Shown: positions 53,984 to 64,000, counted from the stretch's first letter. The stretch is 64,000 nucleotides of DNA from Metaphire vulgaris (GCA_018105865.1 CM030865.1:4536193-4600192), one strand, 5' to 3'. A program made the numbers and translations. Notes: a model not told the origin generated them from the letters alone.

Positions 53984-55267
53984 TCAAACAATAAATGGAT
54001 CGACAATTTTGTCACGAAGCGACGAGTAAAGTCCAATGTGAGTGAAAGTGTTTGGCTGAACAAGATAAGCCCTTAATTTCCTTTCAGAGAGCAGATTATC
54101 AAGCCCAGAATCCTTTCCAAAGTTATTGCTGCAAGTGATTTTGTCCAGATAAGATATAACCTCAACAGCGCCATTAGATGGAAACAGGAGTGCCGGGGTA
54201 CAACAACTAGGAGCAGGTGTGAATGTGTGAAGATAAGGAGAAAGCACAGACCGCAAGTTTGTAAAATTCGGACGTCCTATTATTGCAACAACAAGAAAAC
54301 TGTAAATAAAAAGGCTGCCAGTAATTGCAGACATATTCGATTGTTTGTCCTTCACAACAAACACAAAGACACCAGTTAGGACAGTGCCAAGCAAAACCGT
54401 AAGAGCAATAAGTTCTGGTATTCTTTCTCTTTCCAAATTCCAAAAACTGAGCAGGTTCTCGGGATGGTAAAATTTTACAAAAGCTATGTTCTCAAACTGC
54501 GCTACAAGCTCCCCACGTACAGATCGCCGATTCAAATGCATGTTCAGCGTATAATCGAGAACATGGAAAAAGTCTGCTGTGGGAAGAGCATCATCCTCCA
54601 CCAATAAAACGTAATCCGGATTGTTTTCTAAAGATTGGTTCAAGCAGAAAACATAATCCTGTTTTTCCTTTTCCAATGTATGCACCATGGAAAAATGTAC
54701 CTTGTTAAAACGTTGGAAAACAGGTACAAAATGCGATATATTTCTAGCTTCATCGTACGTTCCAGGATCATGATCAACGTTACAGATACCAAATGTAACC
54801 TGATGTAGAAATCCTTCAGCTTTGATGCCTTGAAGCAGTGACAAGAATTTCCACACAACCTGAGTGAGGTACATTGGTTCGTAAGAATCAATTTTATGCC
54901 GGTTTCTGGAGACAGTGATAATCATAATCGCGATTCGAAGGGAACCAGCTCTCTTGTTGCTGTTAAAACTTTGCAAAATGGGATTTAATTTTGTCTGATC
55001 GAGCATTTCAAAATAGTGCTGCGCCTCATTGATGCGTTCCGAGTTTTTCTCGCGCAAAAACTGCTGCATTCCAATTTCATTATGTTTCACAAAATAAAGC
55101 GAGTTCTTCATATTGAAACACATAATTGGCAAGATAACAAAAAATGTAATAGAATATAGAAAAAAATGAATCCTGTTGATCAAATTCTTTACTTTGGCAA
55201 TACGTGTCAAACACCTCCGCAAGAAATTGCAGCATCTGCACTGCTTGAAAATCTGCGCTATTCGCAT
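53984..55267 (-). CDS. PGAP4: PGAP4-type GPI-GalNAc transferase, copy B
   Basis: Same 427-codon structure as copy A, with about 23 amino-acid differences by eye, for example C17R, G172D, P256A, I280R and E358P. The EDD motif, the split GT-A domain, the three membrane segments and all cysteines near SCC are kept, so both copies look functional. The leader acceptor TTTCAG (exon starts 55363) is also kept. It lies about 5.7 kb from copy A in the same orientation, with duplicated flanks, so this is a recent tandem duplicate. It is divergent to MICOS10, whose start is 1.6 kb away. Confidence 0.88.
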   Translation of the reverse strand: MRIAQIFKQCRCCNFLRRCLTRIAKVKNLINRIHFFLYSITFFVILPIMCFNMKNSLYFVKHNEIGMQQFLREKNSERINEAQHYFEMLDQTKLNPILQSFNSNKRAGSLRIAIMIITVSRNRHKIDSYEPMYLTQVVWKFLSLLQGIKAEGFLHQVTFGICNVDHDPGTYDEARNISHFVPVFQRFNKVHFSMVHTLEKEKQDYVFCLNQSLENNPDYVLLVEDDALPTADFFHVLDYTLNMHLNRRSVRGELVAQFENIAFVKFYHPENLLSFWNLERERIPELIALTVLLGTVLTGVFVFVVKDKQSNMSAITGSLFIYSFLVVAIIGRPNFTNLRSVLSPYLHTFTPAPSCCTPALLFPSNGAVEVISYLDKITCSNNFGKDSGLDNLLSERKLRAYLVQPNTFTHIGLYSSLRDKIVDPFIV

Positions 55268-55323
55268 TTTCACAATGCTCACTATGGAACAAAATCTGCT
55301 ATAATCCACTTGTATCAATTCTT

Positions 55324-55335
55324 TCACAAACTCAT
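55324..55335 (-). promoter_or_regulatory. Four-codon upstream ORF (M-S-L-stop) in PGAP4 copy B leader
   Basis: Same sequence and position as in copy A; see that entry. Confidence 0.4.
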
Positions 55336-55517
55336 GTCTGTGCCAAGTTTCTGCAATTCTTGACTGAAACGAAAAAGCATTAACATTTAAATCACATAAA
55401 AAATTTATACAGTGACTTATGACTTGAGTTCATGGTTCACGATAAAATATTGCTGATAAACGTACATTAAGGCCGTGTATCACTACTTTTAAGTTAATAT
55501 ATACCTGGACCTAATAG

Positions 55518-55681
55518 CAGTGTTTAACCTAGACTCCTGGACCCGGAAAAAACTGACAAAGCCAGGGGAAGTCAGCTAGGGCTGCTGTTAGTTGATGTAG
55601 TATGCCAAAATTTCCGTGGTAATTTGAAATTTCCGGGAGAAGGGCAATTCCCCATCCGGAAACGGCCTAGATTAAACCCTG
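55518..55681. mobile_element. hAT-type MITE, 164 bp
   Basis: Ends CAGTGTTTAACCTAGACTCC and GGCCTAGATTAAACCCTG; flanks CCTAATAG / CCTAGAAG (6 of 8). Fragments of the same family at 19500-19645 and 30533-30600. Confidence 0.6.
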
Positions 55682-56912
55682 CCTAGAAGTGTGACGTGAA
55701 CAACTTTGGACATATCCATCGTCATCATCACCAACACCCTTATAATCACTACCACCACCACCATCACCACCATCATCCACCATCGCCATTACCACCACCA
55801 TCGCCACCACCATCATCATCATCATCATCATAACCAACACCACCGTTATCGTCGTCGTAATCATCAACAATAACTACTACCAAGTACCAATACTACAAGT
55901 CTACAACTACATGATGTCGTAATGTGTCCGTCGTCATGAATCATGAAACGGTAATGCTCAAACTAAACACGAAATAAAGTGTAAGCAAACATTCAAAATT
56001 TTTATTTGAATAAAATATGATTTATTTGAATAAACTCACTGCGCCGATTCAATTTAATCGGGAAAGAGAAAAATGTTCGCATTTTCTCCAAAAAGTCTAA
56101 ATATCATATCAAGGTATTTTAGGTTGAAGCCGCTGGCCACTGGCATAGAAATAGGCCAGTAAAGTAGTAGATTTGCAGACAAACCAGTCTATGAATGAAT
56201 AGAGGGAAATTGCGTTATCAATTCGATAATTAGTCTTGCATTCGATAATTAGTCTTGCATGATCATCGTCGTTATAGTCATCATCAACATCGTCGTCAAG
56301 ATAGTTATTGGTATGCCTTATAGCATCACAGTCATTAGTAGTCAATAATAAGCATTCAAACATTCGATCGATGGACCAAGTTGCCCGCAGGACAAACACT
56401 GATATTGTATTTGTTAAATGAAAACTACCACTCGTGTTCAGTCAGCACTCGGCACTGAAATTCTATGCCTTTCTCTTCATCGTCGTTGTGGCCATCGAAT
56501 GTAATATACGGCCTGTTATATGAAAGTTTATCATAGCGGATTTAATGTAAAATACGGCCTGTTATATCGAAAGCCTCCTATTTATCTGGCTGACCATTTC
56601 ACCTTTCTCATGGCTATATTAAGATAAAGACAGGATATTTTACCTATTTACATACTAAAAGGTATTCGGCGGCTATTTGTTGTTCCTTATTCTCGCACTG
56701 TTGTTTCTCAGTGTGTGGCCAGGAACAGCAATATCATATAAAGACAAAAATTTATTTCTTTTAGATCTGGTCTTAAAACTTTACTTGGCCAAGTTCCAAC
56801 TACCTGAAAGTTCATATATAAAATTATTATAAATTAAAATTAGTTGAAATCAATGTTGTTATATGCGATATCTATGGTTGAAGTATTGAATTCTATGTTG
56901 GTCACGGTCAAA

Positions 56913-57009
56913 ATGTCGGAGGAGAAGACCGTCAAGACGGTGTTGAGGTCGGAGGATGAGTTGGGGCGCAAATGGGACAGATGCCTATCAGACACCGGCA
57001 TCAAAATAG
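56913..57009 (+). CDS. MICOS10: MICOS10 exon 1
   Basis: ATG at 56913 with A at -3. It ends ...GIKI plus one base at AG|GCAAGT, a GC donor that fits the known GC-AG consensus. No GT nearby gives the right join. Confidence 0.85.
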
Positions 57010-58437
57010 GCAAGTTTTATTATCAACTACAAAATTATCATCATTATCATCATCTGCAGTGGCTGAACTGCGCCCCGTCAGATAGTCGCTTTCACACAGG
57101 CAGTAATGCCTACTTTAAATCATGGTCATGTGAGATAGTTATTAATCTCACGGATTTCTAGAGCGCTATTATAGTTGATCTATAGTAGCTGCTTTTTCTT
57201 AAGCGCTTATATTTAGGTGGTGTGTAGTGTCCAGCCATGCAAGAGTTATTGATTCCCTCGAGTGTTGGCTATTGCATATGTTGATTTGAAAAGCAATATT
57301 TATCAAACTTCTATTTAAAGAATATTTTGAGAATGTTTGTTTTTGGTATTCATATTGGCTTTTGTGTTTTTTATTTTAAGCTAGTGGAATTGGACTGGGT
57401 ATCGTCTTTTCTGTGATCTTCTTCCGAAGTAATGAACCGTCACTTTAAAACACTTTTAGCTTTTATGTGACTCTTACTAAGTCATAGTGTAGGAGTAAGC
57501 AGTGAAATTTTTAAGCTCACAATTGTTTAGGCCATATATTTTTCTTTTGCATATGAGTATCATAGCATGATAGAAAAATTACGCAAATAATGTTAAAAAT
57601 GACGGATAAATTTAAATATTGACAATCCTCAAGACTATGATCCTCAAGATCGAATGATTTTGACACAGTAGAACTGTCACTTCTTAGCAACATCATTGAA
57701 ATATTATCTGTTAATTCTTTCTGTGAGAGTATTTTGATAATCAAATTTAATGTTGGTAATTAATCAGTAGCGATTTGCCACAATTTAGGTACGCTATTTA
57801 ACCTGTTGACAAGTCATACAAATATTTCTAATGATACAGCAGCCTCATCAATGAGGTTTACGAGCTGCACCATCCTTAAATTGCACAGATGAACATTAAG
57901 GATTTCTTTAATTAAGCAAATGTAGATGGACTAGCCAAAGCCCCAGTTTCATTTATAAGTACACCACCTATAAGCACAATTTTATTTGGTCCCATGATTG
58001 TGCTTATAAGCGGATTGAGCGGTTTGCACTGCACATTTAAATCACTTCTCCAAGTACATGCCAGTTATAAACATGTATTGTTATAGTAAGGTAAAGACCT
58101 TATGATGTTAGATTCAGAAGTTGAAATCAAAATTCAGGCATATGGCAAAGTCAACCTTTCTTTATGCATAAAAGAAAACATATGTACAAATTATTAGCAC
58201 GTATTAGTTGGATTTGGAGTTTGTATGGCATATGTACCGCTAATCAGATTCTGTTGTTTGCCACTTAGGACGGCCATGGCCGGTGGCTTTCGGTGCTGGT
58301 GTGGGCCTTGGTATGGGTTATGCCAACTGCCAGCATGATTTTGTACACCAGCAGCTGTTTCACGGACATCTTAAGAAGGTATCTATGTTGGGACTTGATA
58401 TTTAATGTGCACATGTTCATTTATCTTGTTATTTCAT

Positions 58438-58471
<34 letters not shown>

Positions 58472-58491
58472 AATAATGATAATAATATGAT

Positions 58492-58524
<33 letters not shown>

Positions 58525-59504
58525 AATAAGGTTTAAAGTATTCAGTATGGTCTGCCCTCTGTGTGAGAACCATTATAGTGGTGCTAGGGACTTTATTATA
58601 TAACTGTGATTAAATTACGGCGTGAATTGTTATTTCTTTGTAATTAATATTGAAGATCTTACATTAATTACATATATATATATATGTAATATATGTATGT
58701 ATGTATGTATGTATGTACCGGTATGTGTGTATGTATGTATGCACACTGTGTCCGGATAAAATGGGATATCTTGAGATAAAAATGAAAAACATTAGTAAAT
58801 ATTCATCATTTAAAAAAAATTGTATGTATACATAAGTGGCCTATTTGGCATTGTACAACCAGTGTTCCCATAAGAACACTGAAGTTATGCATGCTAAGCG
58901 CTGCCCATGCTGCGATGGGTGACCGTACTGAGAATGTGTTGTATGCTGTGAGCCAAAAAACTGTTCATTGCTCAGGCGTGGGTAAATTGCCTACAGCATT
59001 GAGCTGCAAAGGCACTTTTTGGGGCAACATTTTTTAAATACAATTTTTTTGTAAACATAATTTTTGACAATTTTGTGAGTACGATTTTAATGATATTGTT
59101 TTGAATGTACTTTAAAATGCCTAAAGCTTTCGTTATATTATATGAATAGTAAGAATAAATATAGACCTACAGTGGTAAATTTTGCCATTTTTAAAGGGCG
59201 GCACTTATAATGAATGCAGTAAAATGCGCACAAGGAAATTATAATGATATCACTATATAATAGCCTAGTTATATCTTGTTCTTATAATTTTATTATTACA
59301 TTGTTTGTGTGGGGGGAGGCAATATTACATCTTGCCAACTTTAACAAAATTTGTCGGACTGACCCTGACACGCATGCACACACAAACACACACACACACC
59401 AGAATTCTTGATAAATTTTCTTATGCTATGCTGCAAAGTCTACAAATCTCTAACGATATATATTTATTTTATTTTAGATTGAAAGACCAAAAGAATCACA
59501 GTAG
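56913..59504 (+). CDS. MICOS10: MICOS10 / Mic10, core MICOS subunit, gene span
   Basis: Exons 56913-57009, 57381-57428, 58269-58378, 59478-59504; 93 residues against 78 in human. Mic10 sits in the mitochondrial inner membrane as a hairpin and bends crista junctions by oligomerising through glycine motifs. Visible: SEDELGRKWDRCLSDTGIKIG, glycine motif GIGLGIVF in the first helix, a basic loop FFRRRPWP, glycine motif GAGVGLGMGY in the second helix, then the invariant NCQHDF. All junction phases agree. In-frame ATGs upstream of 56913 exist, but MSEEK is the natural start. The N terminus is a little longer than in vertebrates and the C-terminal IERPKESQ is lineage-specific. Confidence 0.9.
57381..57428 (+). 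CDS. MICOS10: MICOS10 exon 2
   Basis: A 48-base exon; acceptor TTATTTTAAG, donor GTAATG, phase 1 to 1. It encodes ASGIGLGIVFSVIFF, the first membrane segment with its glycine motif. Confidence 0.9.
58269..58378 (+). CDS. MICOS10: MICOS10 exon 3
   Basis: Acceptor CCACTTAG, donor GTATCT, phase 1 to 0. It encodes RRPWPVAFGAGVGLGMGYAN, then CQHDF and HGHLKK. Confidence 0.92.
58440..58522. repeat. (GAT)n microsatellite
   Basis: GAT/ATG array about 60 bases past the MICOS10 exon 3 donor. Confidence 0.88.
58668..58745. repeat. (TA)n and (TATG)n microsatellite
   Basis: TATATA followed by GTAT repeats. Confidence 0.85.
58878..58952 (+). ncRNA. 5S rRNA-derived sequence (pseudogene or SINE3-type)
   Basis: CACTGAAGTTA, CTAAGCGCTGCCCATGC, GATGGGTGACCG, GAGAAT and TGTATGCTGT follow in the order of the 3' two thirds of 5S rRNA, including the A-box-like and C-box-like internal promoter regions. 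The 5' part is not recognisable and bases are changed, so it is not a working rRNA gene. In a MICOS10 intron. Confidence 0.6.
59478..59504 (+). CDS. MICOS10: MICOS10 last exon
   Basis: Acceptor TTTATTTTAG, phase 0. It encodes IERPKESQ and then TAG. Confidence 0.65.
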   Translation: MERPKESQ

Positions 59505-60884
59505 CAAGAAATTGACTGCAAATTCAAATATTTCTTGCGATAGATCGTGAACATTGGAATTGAATTTGAGCTATTACTATCTTGATCAGCATAGATTAAT
59601 TGAAATGCCCTTAGCAGATATATGTGTGAATTAACAATATAATAGTTATAACAATTTGGTTTTGATTGATTTAGTGGGATCTCCCCTATGTTAAAGAGCA
59701 GTCATTCATGGATCCCTCTATTCCACCTTTTGTCAGTCAAGTACTGTATGCTGTTGTTGCCTTTGAGCCTCCCTCTACCAATAAACAAACACATTTTGCA
59801 ATATACAGTGCCACAACATTTTTTTCATAATTCTATACTATGATCACTATGGGGTAATCCACATATTACGTATGCAACAATCGACACCTCCCTCCCCATA
59901 ATACGCATCCGTAGTCCGTACACAAAATCTCCTAAATCTGCGACCCCTCCCCCATCAGCGCGTGTGCAATACATATATGGATGGGCCTTATGAATGTAAC
60001 ATGGCCTTTCATAAGATGTCTAAATAATATACCAATGTATTTAGGTTATTTTAAGTGCATTCACACTAGTAGCTGATGATGTCTCTTCATTCAATTCATA
60101 CCTTTTGTCTACTACTCGGGCATTCTAGAGAAATATGCCTCCATACTCATTTCTTAGACAATTTTTGTCCTGTCCTCAATTACCAGTATAATGTGCTAGT
60201 GAACAAAAATTATACTTACAACACTTTCATTTTGTTAGTCAATATTTTGTAGGTATCTATTATATCTCTTACTCTCCTTTTCTCTTAAGTGGTAAATTAA
60301 GTAAATATTCTAGTTGATTGAGTCATTGCTCTCTGTCTTGTTCATGTAGATCTGGATTGAATTTTTAAGAAGATTATAGACAGGCATTTACCCAGTAGTA
60401 ACTACAGAGTTAGAGATGTTGTTTATGGATCATGAACTGAAACTGGTGTCATAAAATGAAGTTGGTTATGTTTTGCTTTTATGTAGTTTCTCTTTGCTTT
60501 GAACACCCATACATTGTTTTCCATCTCGTCATTGTTCTCTGGGATTTAAAATGATACTAACAAGAGTAGGAAATTGTGGTGTAATCTGTGTATACATACC
60601 GTAATTTTGCCTTGTATATTTATACCTCAAAACAGAAGCAGATTCAGTTCTGCACTTTGTGTTTCATTCTCCATTCTGCCTTATTCTAGTCTTTTCCACA
60701 TTTATTGGCACATGTTGTTAAAAATATTGGAAGAGAAGAAAAGAATACAGTATGCTCAATTCATGCCTTTGAGCATACTATTGAAAGTTTAGAAGATTTA
60801 GGTTTCTTTCTTGATTCAAACAAAATTTGAGAGTGTGTAACCTCCACTGTAGATTAACTTATGCTTAGAATTTCTGTCATTTTA

Positions 60885-60965
60885 GGAATCATCTGACTAT
60901 GAAGGAGCGGGTTCAAAGCCCGTTAGTGCCCCTTATAGCTTTCACACAGGCAGTATGACAGTAAT
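60885..60965 (+). mobile_element. tRNA-derived SINE, 5'-shortened
   Basis: GAGCGGGTTCAAAGCCCG (B box), then CCCTTATAGCTTTCACACAG and GCAGTA; followed at once by a hAT-like CAGGGGTATTCAACTAAATT piece (60966 on). Confidence 0.6.
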
Positions 60966-61296
60966 GCAGGGGTATTCAACTAAATTTCAATGAAGAGCCA
61001 CATTTTTCATAATTGGTGTCCGAGGGCCAGATGCAACAATTTTTCAGTTTAAAAATATTGTTCATCAGTAGGCCTAATAGAAAACAGGTAAGTTGAAAAC
61101 AGGACATTACAAATATTTCGTATGTATTGGAAAAAGTGCAATAATGGAGAGAGCGTTGGTTGATTTTTCAAATATAATCCACCATCCCCAGAGCAAACAC
61201 CGACAAATGCGCGTTGATGAGACCTCGCACTTCTAATTACCCTCGTTTGGTTGACCAATATATATGAATATACTCCACCAACAGCAAGTGCAAAGT

Positions 61297-61395
61297 TAGA
61301 TTCGGCGTCTAAGAATAGGCACTTGCCACTTACTAGGAACTGTCAAAACTTAAATCACTATATAAATTAGCGAGATATTACTTACTTACTCACGC
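61297..61395 (+). repeat. LINE 3' tail with ACTT end
   Basis: Degraded copy of the tail seen at 35855-35940 (TATAAATTAGCGAGATATTA then ACTTACTTACT). Confidence 0.5.
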
Positions 61396-61902
61396 CAGTC
61401 CCGTGATAATCATGATTGGTACTCACGTGCTTTGAATAAGTTAGAATCAGATTAAAACAGCTGGGTTTTTGGTGTTTGTTATTTTAATAGCAGAAATCGA
61501 TCAATTTTCTCAGTTTTTCGTCTCTTAATTGCATCGTAAATGTCCGAATTGTTATTTTATGCGGTAAATATATTATTTTGTCGATCAGCGAAGGTTTTTT
61601 ATCACTTCATACAGTCGTGCGCCTATACATCCTCCACTGGAGTATTTATGTAGCGCCATTATAAAAAACACAACAGGCGGAATTCATGACAGCGGAATGT
61701 ATTGTTATCTGTAATCCTATTTTGTGTAAATTTACAGCATGGGTTAACCATTTGGGCGATTAAGCCATATCCTAAACAGCACATTGAGCATTGGCTGCTG
61801 TGTATATTTTATACATTTCAAAATTATTTATCACAATCTACTTTACAGAATTTGTGCGAAATTTTACAGTGATGTCTGAATCTAGGTTTTTTCAATATAG
61901 AA

Positions 61903-62154
61903 ATGAATGCCATCGTAGCACTGTGCCATTTCTGTGAACTGCACGGCCCTGCCGTGCTCTTTTGCACGAGAGCATTTGCACGGCCCGATGAAGAGTCTAG
62001 CAGCAGCGACACTGAATCAAGGGACGGTCGTGATTCTGGTCCCAATAGCTTCTACTGCTCCATGGAGTGTACATCGACTTCCAACCTGACCGACACTGGC
62101 TCCGTGCCTGCCAGTCCGGCGGTAGATAAGCCAAAATTTCCATTACATTGTGAA
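61903..62154 (+). CDS. FLCN: FLCN coding exon 1
   Basis: ATG at 61903 shortly after acceptor CAATATAG (exon from 61901). It ends at GTGAGT in phase 0. Conserved CHFCELHGP motif, then an acidic Ser-rich loop. Confidence 0.92.
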
Positions 62155-64000
62155 GTGAGTTTGAATTTTGATTTTTGGAATTATGAATTATGATAATTAT
62201 GGTAATATGACAAAAGATGGCAGATTGGTAACACGCTAGACAGGCACGCTGACGGAACGGGTTCAACTACTGTAGGAGCCCCTAAGGTCAACTCAACCTT
62301 ATTTGCTAAAGAGTGGTTAAGTGGTTATAACCAGTGTTGGAGTTGTGAAATTTGAGCTGGGAGGTTGAGGACTGAAATTCAATGCATGACAGAAACTGCA
62401 TGTACCAGATATGCGATATTTTTGGGAGGGTTGCAAAGTTAGCTGGGGTGGTTCTCGCACAGGGCAGTGCCTACTGAACCACTTTAAACCTTGTTATATT
62501 ATATTATATAATATAATTTATTATATCATTATATTATATTATATTATTAATCTGAATTTGGATATTACTGTATTTTGATGTGTTTAGGCATGTCGTTCGT
62601 TTGAGGACGGCCATTCTGGATTCATCAGCAGCGATGTTGAATCGCAGGTCAGCTACATCAGCAGCCAATATCCTCACCAACCAGAGGTGTATGGCATAAT
62701 CCGAAAAGCATGTGTACGCAGCCTCAGTGGAGAGGTATTGTGTTATATTTATTTTGTTACGTTTTTCTAATATTGATTGAAATAATACGGTGACTAGTTA
62801 TATGTGAAAGGTGGACTTCATGCGCTTGATTTTTTTGCTATCAGCCCAGTGGTGTACTTGGAGTATGGCAGGCAGAGGCGTAGCATCCCAATGGCTACTA
62901 TGGCTTTAGCCATGGGCGGCACACATGATGGGGGCAGCAAATTTTGGAAGCAACCTTTTTTTGGCCTGTTGGGAAAGGTTTTAGGTTTTAGCGAAGGCGG
63001 CAAAGTTTGACAAGCAAAAAAAAGGTCATCAAGAAATTTTATTCTGCACAGGGGCCTGGAATTTCTCTTGGCGGGCCTGATTAGACTTCATAATGACCTC
63101 TTATGCTACTGGTTGAGTTCAACTTTATATACAGAATGACCACACAAGCTTAATGAAATACATGTATGATTGAATGTCTGGTGTGCAGTGCTATGATTTG
63201 TAGTAGTGCTGTAAGAAATTGTATTAATTTATTTGATTCCTTACAAATTTGCTGGTCTCTCTTTCGTTTATCATTGGCAAGTTATTTTGCAGAAATTACC
63301 TTGGAAAAAGCAATGATGTTGCTTTAAGTTTTTAAACATTTTGTGTCTGACCTCTGTTCTTTGACGCTTAATTTATGATTTCCTGGTGAATTTTTTGAAT
63401 ATCAGGTATTACAGAAGCTGTTTTCAATTAATTTTAATGCATGAAACATTTCACATTCATTTGAAATCTGCTGATCTTTCAGTATTTTGCGTTGGTCATA
63501 AGTGAGTTGATTTTTTTCAGGTGTGCACAGGGAGAGACTGTCCGTTCTTTTTTGGCGACGACCAAGGGATCCACGTTCTAAGTCAGAACTTCTCCCTGAA
63601 GGACATTCTGTCGCGAGGGTTTCAGAGAAACTATAGCATAATTGTCGTCATGACGGACAAGATTTTCCTCCTAAACTCGTGGCCTTTTCTAACGAAACAC
63701 ATTCACCAGATTATCGACGAACTGAAGGCGAAGGCCGACACCGTCTATCTTAAAGAATCCGTCCGTTATCCGATCCGGGATCAACGGCCTCCGACAGTGC
63801 CCCTCAGGAATCACCGCAGCTATCGTCAGATCCGGTCGAACCCAAAACCGGCGCGCTCGCTCAAGGACCTAACGAACGACGGCCAAGTATTCGAGTATCT
63901 CCACAAGGCATTCACGTGGTTGCTGAAGGCCGGAAGTAACAGATTGATTGAGCGGATGATGGAGGGCCCGCCCACCGAAGAGTCGGTTGTCGACATGGAA
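61903..64000 (+). CDS. FLCN: Folliculin, 5' part of gene (runs off window)
   Basis: Coding exons 61903-62154, 62588-62734 and 63521-64000 (still open at the end); 293 residues seen, about half the usual protein. Folliculin with FNIP is a GTPase-activating complex for RagC/D at the lysosome and controls mTORC1 and TFEB/TFE3. It starts exactly like the family ([20 protein letters not shown]). Other marks: [53 protein letters not shown] and LLNSWPF of the longin domain, and a late [16 protein letters not shown] block. The Ser/Asp-rich N-terminal loop is expanded. All junctions are phase 0. Confidence 0.93.
62215..62330 (+). mobile_element. tRNA-derived SINE copy in FLCN intron
   Basis: GATGGCAGATTGGTAACACG (A box) and CGGGTTCAACTACTG (weak B box), then AGGAGCCCCTAAGGTCAACT. 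Confidence 0.6.
62588..62734 (+). CDS. FLCN: FLCN coding exon 2
   Basis: Acceptor GTGTTTAG, donor GTATTG, 49 codons. It encodes [35 protein letters not shown] and VRSLSGE. Confidence 0.92.
63521..64000 (+). CDS. FLCN: FLCN coding exon 3 (cut by window end)
   Basis: Acceptor TTTTTTTCAG, phase 0, 160 codons with no stop. It covers most of the longin domain and the following linker. Base composition turns clearly G+C-rich here compared with its introns. Confidence 0.92.
   Translation, partial: MCTGRDCPFFFGDDQGIHVLSQNFSLKDILSRGFQRNYSIIVVMTDKIFLLNSWPFLTKHIHQIIDELKAKADTVYLKESVRYPIRDQRPPTVPLRNHRSYRQIRSNPKPARSLKDLTNDGQVFEYLHKAFTWLLKAGSNRLIERMMEGPPTEESVVDME

Larger units (their letters stand above)
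46970..56140. repeat. Tandem segmental duplication carrying PGAP4
   Basis: Unit A is about 46970-51290 and unit B about 52920-56140. Similar blocks: 47050-47255 with 52950-53195, 48030-49640 with 53720-55370, and 51085-51190 with 55990-56100. Unit lengths differ through later insertions (50056-50881 and a block near 47331-48020 in A, 53199-53621 and 55518-55681 in B). Boundaries are approximate. Confidence 0.8.
59505..61900. other. Spacer between MICOS10 and FLCN
   Basis: Holds a Harbinger-like piece (59868-59990), a SINE (60885-60965), a hAT-like end (60966-61045) and a LINE tail. FLCN 5' exon and promoter probably lie in the last kilobase. No gene seen. Confidence 0.5.

Overview
The window is animal nuclear DNA. 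It has split genes with GT-AG introns, an A+T-rich background, many (ATT)n/(TAA)n arrays and a dense load of short DNA transposons, LINE fragments and SINEs. The genes (agrin-like, MFSD12, MIIP, PGAP4, MICOS10, folliculin) are metazoan. Domain make-up and repeat style suggest a marine invertebrate, perhaps a deuterostome, but I cannot name the species. ORFs with bacterial-style starts are almost all chance or repeat-derived; the real coding sequence is in short exons that I rebuilt from splice sites, reading phase and family resemblance.

Layout. (1) 947-20622, plus: 3' part of an agrin-like gene: three Kazal/follistatin modules, a six-Cys lustrin-like module, a GCCPDG module, a damaged and an intact laminin-EGF module, a Ser/Thr linker, one laminin G domain, one EGF, then a stop. 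(2) 23814-32923, minus: MFSD12-like transporter in eight exons, with one expected exon not found. (3) 36365-45799, plus: MIIP-like gene, six exons, with two reading-frame breaks. (4) 48259-49542 and 53984-55267, minus: two nearly identical PGAP4-type Golgi glycosyltransferase genes from a tandem duplication whose flanks are also duplicated. (5) 56913-59504, plus: MICOS10 (Mic10), four exons, including a GC-AG intron. (6) 61903-64000, plus: first three coding exons of folliculin, cut by the window end.

The genes are not an operon and share no pathway. They act in extracellular matrix (agrin), lysosome/melanosome transport (MFSD12), cytoskeleton and migration control (MIIP), GPI-glycan modification (PGAP4), mitochondrial cristae (MICOS10) and nutrient signalling (FLCN). 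Human AGRN, MIIP and MICOS10 all lie on 1p36, so part of this linkage may be ancestral.

Introns and spacers are full of hAT-type MITEs, many with 8-bp target-site duplications that can be read directly, plus tiny TTAA-flanked MITEs, Tigger-like and Harbinger-like MITEs, tRNA-derived SINEs, a 5S-rRNA-derived sequence, CR1/L2-like LINE remains with ACTT tails, and three fold-back repeats with a telomere-like core that I could not assign to a family. No functional rRNA, tRNA, CRISPR array or bacterial feature was found.
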